From positions 17,126,826-17,190,825 of the forward strand of contig CM026559.1 of the NCBI GenBank assembly GCA_015143295.1: a stretch of DNA of 64,000 bases, given 5' to 3'. The notes under the pieces were generated by a model. It searched no databases. It saw only the letters and a program-made list of their open reading frames with translations, and was not told where the DNA came from. Source of the stretch: Tetracentron sinense (Eukaryota > Streptophyta > Magnoliopsida > Trochodendrales > Trochodendraceae). This document shows positions 10,269 to 20,406 of this stretch, piece after piece. A program made the position numbers and the translations under genes. Every line of letters starts with the position of its first letter. Positions within the stretch are counted from its first letter, which is position 1.

Positions 10269-12115
10269 ATCCTTAAAGATAGAGAGCAACTGGGCAAATT
10301 TGAATCCCGGAGTGATGAAGGGATATTTCTTGGGTATTCCGCAAACAGTAGAGCTTATCGAGTGTATAACTTGAGAACCTCTACAATTATGGAGTCTAGC
10401 AATGTAGTTGTGGATGACTCTGGTGTTGAAAATGTGCAACTTGAGGATGATGATAGTGCTGGAAATGAAAATGTTGAAACTTTTTCAACTCCACCTATTA
10501 CTAAGCAATCATCTCCATTAAAACCTACACATCCAAGGGTCATAAGTCCTCACACTTTCACAGATATTATTGGTGATCTTGAAAGTGGAGTGGGAACAAG
10601 GAAACAAATTGAAAATGAAGTTAGCTACATTTGCTATACTTCATCTTTTGAACCCAAGAATGTAGCTGAAGCCCTTGCAGATGATAATTGGATCAATGCA
10701 ATGCAAGATGAGTTACTTCAGTTTACTAGGAATGATGTTTGGTATTTAGTACCTAGACCTAACAATACAAATGTGATAGGCACTAAATGGATTTTCAAGA
10801 ACAAATCTGATGAAAAAGGTACTATCATAATAAATAAGGCTAGGTTAGTTGCACAAGGATACACCCAAATTGAAGGCATCGACTTCGATGAGACCTTTGC
10901 TCCTGTTGCCAGGCTAGAGTCAATCAGAATTCTTCTAGCTGTGGCTTGCCATATGAAATTCAAGTTGTTTCAAATGGATGTTAAGAGTGCCTTTCTGAAT
11001 GGCATTCTACAAGAAGAAGTCTATGTGGAACAACCAAAAGGGTTTGAAGATCCACATCACCTTGATCAAGTCTATCGATTAAAAAGGGCCCTCTATGGTT
11101 TAAAGCAAGCTCCAAGAGCTTGGTATGAGAGGTTGACTACTTATCTCTTGGAAAAGAGATTTTCGCCCAGATATATGTTGATGACATTGTGTTTGGTTCC
11201 ACATTAGACTTACATGCTCAATCATTTGCTGAACAAATAAAAAATGAATTTGAAATGAGCATGGTAGGTGAGCTGAGTTTCTTCCTTGGTCTTCAGATCA
11301 AGCAATTAGATTCTGGGATCTCAGTATCTCAAATCAAATATGCTACAAATCTGGTGAAGAAATTTGGTATGAGTTCTGCTAAGCATGCTAGAACTCCTAT
11401 GAGTTCTACAACAAAACTTAGTAAAGATACTTCAGGCAAGGATGTAGATCAAACTTCTTACAGAAGCATGATTGGTCGTTTGCTTTACCTAACTGCCACT
11501 AGACCAGACATTGCCTTTAGTGTTGGAGCATGTGCCCGCTATCAAGCAAGCCCAAAAGAGTCTCACTTACTTGCAGTCAAGCATATCATTCGATATGTAA
11601 GTGGAACTCCATCATTTGGCCTCTGGTATTCTTTTGATACTAATGCCACAATAGTTGGATATTCCGATGTTGACTGGGCCGGAAATGCTGATGATAGGAA
11701 GAGCACCTCCAGAGGGTGTTTCTATATTGGAAACTGCTTAGTTGCTTGGCTTAGCAAAAAGTAGAATTCAATTTCATTGTCTACTGCCGAAGCTGAGTAC
11801 ATAGCAGCTGGCAGTTGTTGCACTCAACTTCTGTGAATGAAGCAAATGTTGCATGATTACGGGATTGAACAAAGCACTATGACTGTGTATTGTGATAATT
11901 CAAGTGCTATCAATATTTCCAAAAATCCCGTTCAACATTCTCGCACAAAACACATTGACATTAGGCATCACTTCATTCGTGATTTAGTCGAGCAAAATGT
12001 TATGTGTATTAAGTATATCCAAACAGAGAAACAATTTGCAGACATTCTCACAAAACCCTTAGATTCTCTTAGGTTTGAGTTCCTTAGGAAATCCATTGGT
12101 TTGTGCGGAGTTGAG
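10269..12115 (+). pseudogene. pol: Sirevirus reverse transcriptase and RNase H region
   Basis: After an acidic linker come the copia RT blocks. These are [58 protein letters not shown] and the catalytic VDD block (about 10780-11200). RNase H follows, with WAGNADDRKSTS, TAEAEY, VYCDNSSAI, and RTKHIDIRHHFIRD leading to DILTKPL (about 11670-12070). The region is broken in several places. The same pol in copy 3 is about 99% identical and shares most of its breaks. Confidence 0.88.
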
Positions 12116-13262
12116 TGATGGTGTGCTTTCTTCATAGCCTATGTGTTCTTCTTGTTTCATTTAAGTCATAGAGCTATTGTTTCTGTTTTCTTTGATTAAT
12201 AAAAATCCAAAAACATTAAAAAATTGAAAAATGTTACAAAAAATAGTGTGTTTGTATGACCTTCTTTCCTATCATTATGCTTAAATTTATTTCCTTGAAA
12301 TCATAATTGAATATTAATTCCAAGGTTAAATTTTTCATAGGATTGAGTAAATAAGGATAGTTCAACTATTAGTTCTATCTAGTGATTTAAAATGGTCATG
12401 ATCACCAATCTCAGTTAGAGTTGAGTAAACAAAGATGTTATGTGTTGCACATGCACTCTAACTGATTTTTGAGATGATATTAGTTCCTATTTATAGATTC
12501 TAATATTATATCATATGGTTCCCTAGCTTAATCAAATCTAGTATAACCAAAGTGATTAAAATTCCATAAGGTGAGCCCCCTGGTTTTAAAAAAATTATTG
12601 ACATGGAAAGGACTACCTGTGAGTTTGTGTGATAGCTTCTAATGAATGCAAACAGTGAGTAATGGCTACCTAGACAAACAGTAGGTATCTATATGGGTTG
12701 CTAGTGTGAAAGCCCCCACTGTGATTAGAGAGGGCTACCTTCTCACTTGAGTGAAAGTCACCAATGTCCAAAGAAAAGATAATGTGTAAAATTTGATTAT
12801 AAAATGAAGTGACCTTATTGATCAAATTTGGGGTAAACATTGCTCATCATAATTCTATGGATGTCTCTTGGTTTTAATTCTAGCTTTTGAACATTCTAGA
12901 GTACCTTTTATGCTATAATGTCAAAATCTTGTTTTGTGGATGAAACCAATCCTCAGAGTCATGTTATGAATTTTTAATATTACACACACATTACTTCTGA
13001 GCGTTTCTTTACTCTAAATGTGGATTTGATGCAAAAATCAAAATTAATCACTTATGGAGACTAAAAGTTATTTAAATAATCCTTATTCATAACTATTCTG
13101 GTATATACATTCTTGGTTGAATATTCTTTATGATTTTGATGACATAAATGTTTGGATAAGTGCATTGTTATTAGGTGATTTTGAAGTAAAAATGATTTTC
13201 AAACTTGCTTAGTTTGAAGGGGAGAAAAATGGTTTTAAGAAAAAAAAATTTCAAAAATTTTG
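12116..13262 (+). other. Non-coding spacer between pol and env-like ORF
   Basis: About 1.15 kb of AT-rich sequence holds no convincing reading frame. It is conserved in copy 3 (52217-53360) and, on the minus strand, in copy 2 (about 25740-26916), so it is a fixed part of the element. It ends at a pair of palindromes. Confidence 0.75.
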
Positions 13263-13268
13263 CAGACC

Positions 13269-13303
13269 ACCGATCGCTCGGTGTTAATGACCGATCGATC
13301 GGT
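13269..13303 (+). promoter_or_regulatory. Internal palindrome pair upstream of env-like ORF
   Basis: ACCGATCGCTCGGT (13269-13282) and ACCGATCGATCGGT (13290-13303) are followed by TCTTTCGTGAACAGG and then a TATA-like TTTATAAAA, here split by the solo LTR insertion. The last palindrome of the LTR array is likewise followed by TCATCGTAAACA. This resembles a partial copy of the LTR promoter placed before the extra ORF. The same pair with TATAAA nearby is in copies 2 and 3. Confidence 0.6.
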
Positions 13304-13534
13304 CTTTCGTGAACAGGTTTATTGTAGCACCCCGGACTTTTTCATCGTTAATGAATGGCACCTTCGTAGCTAATTGGCCGTTTTTGTAGTCTAATTAATA
13401 AATAAGGGAGAAATCGGAAATTCCGAAACGTCAGAAATGTGCGTTTTCGAAAGACGAACCCAACACAAGTTGAATCGTCGAAATCCGACGGGCGAGTCAA
13501 AAGATATGGTCAAAACAGTCCGGACATACAGAGA

Positions 13535-13589
13535 ACCGATCGCTCGGTCCAGTCAGCGATCGATCGGTCATAACCACCGATCGCTCGGT
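13535..13589. repeat. Short palindrome array in the solo LTR
   Basis: Only three palindromes are present here, against seven at 29965-30149 and 56395-56579 in LTRs of the same family. The outer copies and flanks match, so the middle of the array has probably been lost by recombination between repeats. Confidence 0.8.
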
Positions 13590-14573
13590 CTTCGCGTTTT
13601 TGCAGAAATTTCAGTAAGGGCGTTTTCGTCTTTTGGGTGTTAAACCCTTACCCATAAGGGTTTGCTCGACCCTTTGAGGCCTCACTTACAACATTTGAGG
13701 GATTTTGAGAGATAGAGAGAGAGGAGGAGAAAGCTCTAAACCTAGGTTGCTTTTGGAGAAGAAATCAAAGGGGTGAAGACCCTAGATCGTCCCCAAGCAC
13801 GTCTTCCTCAAGATTTCAACTCAAGCTCGTGTGGAGGTGCATTCTCCAAGCTAGGGCAGCACTCACTCACGTTTTGAAAGAGGTTTCTTCCCCCAACTCA
13901 AGTCCCCTTCAAGCAAAGGCTTCCTCCTTCCAATTAGAGCTTCTATTTCAAGGTTTCTTCAAGATCAAACCTTGATCTAAGGTTAGTACACCCTACTAAC
14001 TTTCCCTAGCAATAACCTAGGTTTTCTAGTGTAAATGGTGATCCTATATATTATGCTTTTCCTTCCCTATGCATTGTATTAACTCAACAAATATAAACAA
14101 GATAAGGGAAATGGAATGAATGTGTGGATGGGAGATTGGATACGGCGATTGGATGCCGAATGTATGATATATGATGGGTGGGATGTGGATTGGAAAATGG
14201 AGGATGGGCATTGTACAAATAACAAACTTACCCTTGTGTGATTGAATGGAAAATATGCATTAAAAAGAAGGAGATAAACTACTAAGGAATAACGTATGAA
14301 AGTGTTTGACGAAATGCCTAAACTATGAATAAATGATCTCAATGACGGACATGGAAATGGGTTTTATGCATGTGTCCTTATAAATGATAAATTGATCAAA
14401 TGTTATGCAAACTACTTATGTTACTTATGTCCATATCATGAATTGAATTATAATGTCATATTTGGTTATTTCCATTATCATGATTGTCACTATGGACACG
14501 TACACGAGCACGCATGATAACATGAACCGTGATTTCAAGAGCATGTGCATATAATAAACAACAAGAAAGCATT

Positions 14574-14890
14574 GCATAACAAGGAGGTTGGTAGCCCAGG
14601 GACATTCGGGTGCTAGCCTCTGGCTCACAAGTGCATTTCATAACAAGGAGGTTGGTAGCCCAGGGACATTCGGGTGCTAGCCTCTGGCTCACAAGTGCAT
14701 TGCATAACAAGGAGGTTGGTAGCCCAGGGACATTCGGGTGCTAGCCTCTGGCTCACAAGTGCATTTCATAACAAGGAGGTTGGTAGCCCAGGGAGGATTC
14801 GGGTACTAACCTCTGGCTCACAAGTGCATCGCATATCAAGGAGGTTGGCAGCCCAGGGAGATTCGGGTGCTAGCCTCTGGCTCACAAGTT
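14574..14890 (+). repeat. Hinge tandem repeat, five units of about 62 bp
   Basis: Units contain ACAAGGAGGTTGGTAGCCCA, then GGGTGCTAGCCTCTGGCTCACAAGT. The same repeat family occurs in the other Tekay-like LTRs at about 31137-31390, 38750-39070 and 57540-58083. The short reading frames across it are by-products of the repeat. Confidence 0.9.
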
Positions 14891-15150
14891 TACAAGATGG
14901 AGGTTTACAAGATGATGATCATGCATTCATGCATGCACGCATACATGATTTTCTACGAGGCATACCGGGACATGACAAGGGTTTTCAAGCATGAGTTTTA
15001 CCGGCATTTTCGCATTCATGTACGCACGTCAGGATGCTTGTATTGTGTCATGCCCTATACTGTTTCCTTGTGATGTTTCTATTACTGCTGGTATGATATT
15101 ACTATTATATGTTTTTATTATTGTTATGGTCTGCTAGTAGCTTGTACTCG

Positions 15151-15169
15151 CTGAGTATTCCATGCTCAG
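15151..15169 (+). other. Conserved LTR hairpin
   Basis: CTGAGTATTCCATGCTCAG forms an 8-bp stem with one wobble pair and a UCC loop. It is embedded in a wider conserved block running into CCGTACTTTCATGTCGGCAG. See the finding on its conservation across families. Confidence 0.6.
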
Positions 15170-15604
15170 CCGTACTTTCATGTCGGCAGGTACTGAGGGA
15201 GCCCTCGACCCGGAGCCTTGGGTCGAGGAAGAGTATACAGAGGAGAGAGAGTCGGCTATCCCATTACAGTCTCAGGCGGACCGAGACCTCGATGCGTGGC
15301 CATACCTCGACTACTGTTGAGGGGAGAGTATGAGAGAGTTTGGTGTATTTTGATATTTTGATAGGTGGGCCTGTCCACCTTAGGCTTAGACATGTCTTGT
15401 ATTTATGTTAACTTGGAATACTATTTTGGATCATCAGAAGAAATGAAAATTTGTTTACGCTTCCGCATATATGATAGCTTCCGCGCTCTGATTATCGTTA
15501 TGAGTACTGTATTTTATCTTGTGCATTACAGGATGGTTTGATAGGTTCGCAGTGTGACACCTAAAATATCCCTAAACTCCTAGGGGGTATTTTGGGGCGT
15601 TACA

Positions 15605-15842
15605 TTTATAAAACCCTCATTTCTCATTTTCCTATTCTTTTGTTCTCCGAACTCTAGAGCGATCTCTCGGTTCCTTCTCCTCCAAATCTCTCTTACGATC
15701 ATTTCTTTCTACTCCAAGGGTTTCCAAGCATCTAAAAAGGTAAACTTTAATCCTTTTCTTGATTTTGGTTTACTTTTCACATCTAGGGCATCAAAAATTC
15801 GTGATGATTTTCTCATATTCCTTAGTTATTGTTACATTCCTC
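15605..15842 (+). promoter_or_regulatory. Leader of the env-like ORF, with intron-like stretch
   Basis: A TATA-like TTTATAAAAC is followed by a CT-rich leader. AAAAAGGTAAAC near 15737 looks like a 5' splice site. TTTTCACATCTAG and TATTCCTTAG (up to about 15826) look like acceptors shortly before the ATG at 15843. Copy 2 keeps a donor-like AAAGGTAAGT at the corresponding place. Sirevirus env-like ORFs are thought to be expressed from separate or spliced RNA; the exact junctions here are inferred. Confidence 0.45.
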
Positions 15843-17090
15843 ATGTCCGGTGTCTCTAAACGCCGGAGATTGATCCTCAACAACCAAGAGGACCCTCTAG
15901 AGGAAGAGGAACTCAATGAGCCCTACTCTTTCACTCCAATAGGTCATGGGATTTCAATAAGGGATCGACCAATCCGTAGAATGGTTGATTCTACTACTGA
16001 AAATCGCCAAAAGTCTTTGGCAGATAAAACCTGGAAACAAAAAGGAAAAGCTAGTTCGTCTTCGAATGTTCTATTGGGTCCCTTTATTAGCCCTACTGCT
16101 GCTCGGCTTTATAGTGAGTATTTTAGTAAAAAGGGTGTTATGGTTGAAAGGAGCATTAGAATTTCAGATTTTGGTGATTATTACCTTCCTAAGCTCATTT
16201 CCGATTGTCAATAGGAAGGTATTCTCACTTTATCCGGTCCTGCTCCTATTCAGTTAGTCCAGGAATTTTACTCAAATTTCTCTGAAATCAACTCTAAAAC
16301 CTTGTCTTTTAAATCTCGCTCTTTAGAACAATCTGTTTTGATAAATCCTAATGTCATTGCTAAATTTCTTGGTTGTCCTCGGGTTCCAGATGCCTATTAT
16401 CCTTATAAATATAAGAAAGATGAGGATAAAGAATCTATGAACAATGTAGTCACCTTTCTTTGTGGTGCTCCTACACTTTGGGTTGGTTCCTTCATTGAAG
16501 TATCTAAACTCACTAGGGATGCAAGACTTGTAAACCTAGTAATGAGTGCCAATATCCACCCAAAGGTTCATACTGCAGACCTTAGGGAAGATAGAGCTCG
16601 ATATTTGTTCAGTCTCCTTCGTGGACATAATATTGACCTTGCAGCACACATAATTGATTTGATGATTCAAGCCCATCAAACTCAAACTGTGGTTGGAGCT
16701 CTTCCGTTTGGTTCCCTGATTACTAAACTCCTTGGTTCTCAAGGGGTTATTGCTCCTCCTGGTGTTCCTACTTGTAATCCGAAGGGTCCAATCAACAAAA
16801 AGACCATAGCTCAGAGTTTCTCACATGCGTCAGTTCGAGATATTGAGGAGGAAGCTGAATTTGGTACCGGATCCTCTCATCCACCTCCTGCCTCGATTGA
16901 TAATCTTGCCAGAATGATGAGGGAGATGCAGATGGATCTCACGACTCATATTTTATCTTACCAGGAGTTCACCACCAAGATCCGTGGAAGACTTGGTTCA
17001 CTCGATGCAGCAATGCTGGGAGTACAACGAGATGTTCGTGATTTTAGAGCATATTATGAGTCCCATCTCACTTCTGATGATGAGGAGTGA
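15843..17090 (+). pseudogene. Sirevirus env-like ORF (putative plant transposon protein domain)
   Basis: This extra ORF lies downstream of pol on the same strand. It begins MSGVSKRRRLILNNQ and carries the block PFISPTAARLYSEYF. The main domain (about 16260-16720) has VLINPNVIAKFLGCPRVPD, ANIHPKVHTADLREDRARYL and RGHNIDLAAHIIDLMIQAH. I recognise this as the type annotated in plant proteins as putative plant transposon protein (Transposase_32), recalled rather than searched. The C-terminal part (about 16880-17090) is a predicted coiled coil ending in an acidic tail. Its place matches the env-like gene of Sireviruses. No clear transmembrane helix is visible in the main domain, so a true envelope role is unproven. 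It is broken, with about one break. Confidence 0.75.
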
Positions 17091-17768
17091 TAGTTAGTTT
17101 GATGTACTAGGATACTCCTTATGTTTCACTTTTATATTTGGGAGTTTACAGTAGTCCTAGTGTTATATTTAGACATTTGATGCATTTCGTATTAGTTGTA
17201 CTCAGTACAAACCTCTTTTGGATGTTCTTGATTTGAATGCATATGAGATGATGTTTGATATTTTACTCTCATTTTCTGTTATCTCATCTCTAATACTGAT
17301 TTTGCCTTAATTCTTTAATTCCTATTCCACCTTTGGCATTCGAGCCAAAAAGGGGGAGAGTAGGTATTTTATAGATGAAGTTATGGATTGGATATGATGA
17401 TGGTATATGGTGGTATATGGATTGAATATGATATATGGATGAACCTTGAATATGATATATGGATGAACCTGTTATGGATAAACATGTTATGGATGCACTT
17501 GATATAGATTGAACCTGTTATGGATAAACATGTTATGGATGCACTTGATATAGATGAACTTATTATGAAATTTTTATTTCCCATACTTCACAGGTTTTTG
17601 GTTGAGCTTGTGCAGGCAAACAGGTTCTAAGATTGTTGAAACATGACAAGTTGAATGTCATGAAATTTTTTTTGAGTCATGTAAAGGTTCAATTTTCCAT
17701 TTTTGAATCATTTGGGAAAATTTGAACCTAGTATGTGAGTTAGTCTTGTTTTGTCCCGGAATTGCCAA
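17091..17768 (+). other. Sirevirus 3' untranslated region with tandem repeat
   Basis: AT-rich non-coding sequence. Between about 17395 and 17560 it holds short tandem units built on GGTATATGG and a roughly 50-base unit (GAACCTGTTATGGATAAACA and following) present twice. It is identical in layout in copy 3 (about 55190-55355). Repeats just before the PPT are a known Sirevirus trait. Confidence 0.7.
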
Positions 17769-17778
17769 AGGGGGAGAT
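17769..17778 (+). other. Polypurine tract of Sirevirus copy 1
   Basis: AAGGGGGAGAT, in the setting ATTGCCAAAGGGGGAGAT, directly precedes the 3' LTR start TGTAAATCC. This is the plus-strand primer site and the form is typical of Sireviruses. Confidence 0.85.
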
Positions 17779-18995
17779 TGTAAATCCAGAAATAGGTGTT
17801 GGCCAATTCCGTGATCATTAGATAGGTCATGAGTGTTGTGTCTTGTTCAACTTGTCGGAAGAGTTAAAGTTTTAAGAAGACTGAAGATATTGAAGAAAAA
17901 GCTTCTACTCCGAATCTAGATAGGTAATGGACTTAGAGACCCCTACCAAGGTTGGATTTGACTTAGATAACTCTAAACATACCTAGGAGGATAGTTTTAA
18001 GCCTACCAAAGAGTTTTGATCTTATTTGAATCAAACAAAAAACAAAAGAAAAATAATCAGGCTGAAATTCTGTCTCAACCGATCGCTCGGTGTTGCGACC
18101 GATCGATCGATGGCCTACCGAGCGATCGGTGGCTATCGACTGGTTAAAAACTTTGTATGGGGTATTTTTCCAGAGAGACTATTTTTAACCGAGCTTTCGG
18201 TGAAAGTAGCGATCGATCGGTTTTGGACCGAGCGATCGGTTATAAGCACCGATCGATCGGTCATCGTAAACATAATTTTATTTTTTCTGGACTCTTTTCT
18301 AAACCCTATATAAACAAATTATTGGAGACCTAATTCATATCTTTGTTTATTTTTTAAAGGGTAGAGGTCTGAGAAACCCTTCTAGGGCTTTTTCCATTGT
18401 TCCTCATAGATCTTTAGTAATCCCTCCTTTTTCAATCATCCTAGAGAATGCAAGTATAGATCTATTCTTTTGATCTTGCATTGTGTGATCTCAGATCTGT
18501 ATGAGATCCCTCTAGGGTTTGAAGCTTTCTAAATTGATTCACAACCCTACACTTTGTGTGTGTGTCCGGTGTATGATCCGGAGCCGTCGTGGAAGGAGAT
18601 CGATCGTGTGTGATCGTGGTGTTGAAGTAGCTTGAGAAGAATTGGTCGGTTAGGAACCGAAGCTGCTACAGCGGAGATCGAACCTGCTGGTTCGTGGAAA
18701 TCAAGAGTAAGATTCTGTACCTAGGAACGTCGAGTCTGGTTTGGGTAAGGTCTTGTCTTGTACTTGAATTCTTCTTATAGTGAAGTTTGTTGCTGGACGA
18801 GGTCCCGTGGTTTTTTCCCGTAAGGGTTTTCCACGTAAAAATCTGGTGTGTTTGATTTGTGTGGATTGTTTGTGTGAATGGTTTATTGATATCTAATCTA
18901 ATTAGATAAAAAATTAAAAATTGGTTAGAAGTTCTTAGATAGACCTATTCACCCCCCCCTCTAGGTCATAGAGATCATTGATCAGAGTAATTTCA
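17779..18995 (+). repeat. 3' LTR of Sirevirus copy 1
   Basis: This LTR starts TGTAAATCC and ends GTAATTTCA. It carries a palindrome array (18078-18261) with one more copy than the 5' LTR and the TATA box near 18308. It is closer to the 3' LTR of copy 3 (about 99%) than to its own 5' partner (about 97%). Confidence 0.9.
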
Positions 18996-19587
18996 CTAGC
19001 CATTGAAAACTAGTCATTACATGATTTTCCCGTAGGCACTCGTCGACGAGTGAGTGAAAACCAGGCTTGAGTTGTCGATGAGTGGGAACAGAAGGTATTG
19101 CATTATTTCTGTTCTTTCACTCGTCGACGAGTCCCTTGTACTTGTCGACGAGTCTACTGAATTTTTTCAATAAACTCATCATAATGTGACCAATTTGAAG
19201 GGAATCATGCTAGGACCCTTAGGCATTCAAAATAATATTATTTTAATCATTTTTAGGGTCTTAGATTGATGTACAAATTATACTAAGTCTCCTAGGGTCT
19301 ATCTAGGTAAACTTTGAGCAATTCTTTTCCAATGTCTTAAGGACGTTTATAAGGTCCTAGACATTCTTTAACTAAGACACTAGTCTTCATTGAGTGATGA
19401 TCTTCTTTCTTGGTTTGTGGAGTTTCACTCTTGATGGATCTTCATGGATTGTCTTGAGCTCTTGAAGCTTTTTCCTTTGAAGGACTAATACTTGAACTTC
19501 TGCCTTGATGAACTTGAATGGTTGAACTCTTCAATTCTTCATGACTTGAAAGATAATCTTAGTATTCTTTTTCTCTGAAATTTTACA
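18996..19587 (-). repeat. Copia LTR, 5' part (split by Sirevirus copy 1)
   Basis: This is the other half of the older minus-strand copia LTR whose 3' part is at 4906-5619. It opens with the target duplication CTAGC and holds ACTCGTCGACGAGT-type palindromes at 19037-19052, 19119-19132 and about 19141-19153. I place its outer end near 19587, where the minus strand reads TGTAAAATTTC. That end is a guess because no partner LTR is in the window. Confidence 0.5.
19037..19153. repeat. Palindrome array, ACTCGTCGACGAGT type
   Basis: Three copies, two of them perfect inverted repeats centred on GTCGAC, lie in a copia LTR of a different family from the Sireviruses above. This parallels the ACCGATCGATCGGT arrays in position and spacing but with other arms. 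Confidence 0.7.
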
Positions 19588-20406
19588 TTCTAAATGGAAT
19601 AATTAGTATCATAAAGTTTATTCCATTATTGTGTTATTATCGAAACTATTAAGGGTACTTAGAGTTGTAACCTTGAGGCTAACAATCTCTTCCATTTTCT
19701 GGGAAGATAAGACTATTTCCCCTTTTTGGAGAGAAAGTCTGATCCTCCTAGGTTTCTCAAAAAAGAAAATCAATTTGCAGTCATTTAAAAAGGACTCTCA
19801 TCCGTATGGTTTCTCTAAGATAAGAGAAATTGGCTGTCTTGGACAGATGGCCCTCTCTAAGGAGAGTTGGCCTCTTTTGATTTCCTAAAAAGGCGAAAGT
19901 CAAAGGGGAGTCCAAAGAGGACTCTTCAAAAGATATAAAAGGAGTTTCTCACAAGAAACTCCCAGTAATACACAAATATACGTGAAAAACACAAGAACGA
20001 AGAAGAGAGAGAAAAAGAGCTTTCTTTTCTTTTTGTAGGAACAACAACAACCAAGGAGGAAGAAAAAGGATCTCTCACTAAATAGAGAATACCACGTGAA
20101 CCCCCAGTTTGGCCACCTCTCTTTTCTTTCTTTTGATGCTAAAACATTTATGAGGTATCTTGTAACACATACATGGGATCTGGGCAACCCCATTGAATAA
20201 ATAAATACTTTATTCAAATATTTTGTTCTTCTTTTTTCTTCTTCTTAATTAGAGGTTCTTTCCCAAATCGGGAAGGTAATTAATAGTCTGAGTTTACTCA
20301 GATTGGAAGGATAATCTCCTACAAAAAATAATAAACTCCATACAACAATGGAGTAATCTGACTGCAAGATTCAAAAGGTCAATCATAAAAAGACCAACTG
20401 AAATTT
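19588..20406. other. Unassigned stretch with promoter-like and poly(A)-like signals
   Basis: No coding region is supported. A TATA box (GATATAAAAGG, about 19930-19940) is followed by a purine-rich leader and, about 260 bases on, by AATAAATAAATACTTTATT (about 20197), a plausible poly(A) region. A TATA plus nearby poly(A) layout would fit an old LTR or the intergenic region of an endogenous pararetrovirus, but I see no matching coding remains. Paired short repeats such as TCTAAGATAAGAGA are also present. Confidence 0.3.

Larger units (their letters stand above)
13323..15604 (+). mobile_element. Solo LTR of a Tekay-like Ty3 element
   Basis: The piece runs from TGTAGCACCCCGG to GGGGCGTTACA and has the full LTR layout: palindrome array (13535-13589), leader with splice-donor-like AAGGTTAGTACACC (about 13979), five hinge repeats (about 14574-14890), hairpin block (15151-15169) and the terminal block. 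TTTAT is duplicated at 13318-13322 and 15605-15609. No internal region is present, so it arose by recombination between the two LTRs of a full element. The same site in Sirevirus copy 3 (near 53415) is empty, so this insertion is younger than the split of copies 1 and 3. Confidence 0.93.
5620..18995 (+). mobile_element. Sirevirus-type Ty1/copia element, copy 1
   Basis: This is a full-length fossil copy. In order it has the 5' LTR (5620-6816), Met-tRNA primer site, gag, PR-INT-RT-RNase H, a non-coding spacer, an env-like ORF, a short tandem repeat, a polypurine tract and the 3' LTR (17779-18995), flanked by CTAGC. The gene order INT before RT marks Ty1/copia. Large gag, the extra 3' ORF and the PPT type mark the Sirevirus lineage. 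A solo Ty3 LTR (13323-15604) is nested in it, so its own length is about 11.1 kb. It is broken, with roughly half a dozen breaks in gag-pol and env-like together. Its two LTRs are about 97% alike by eye, suggesting an age of one to a few million years under usual plant rates. Confidence 0.92.

Noticed and set aside
15759-15842. Hydrophobic N-terminal extension of the env-like ORF as a signal peptide
   Set aside because: The extension (FSYSLVIVTFL) is read from a stretch with intron-like borders just before the ATG at 15843, so it is more likely untranslated leader.
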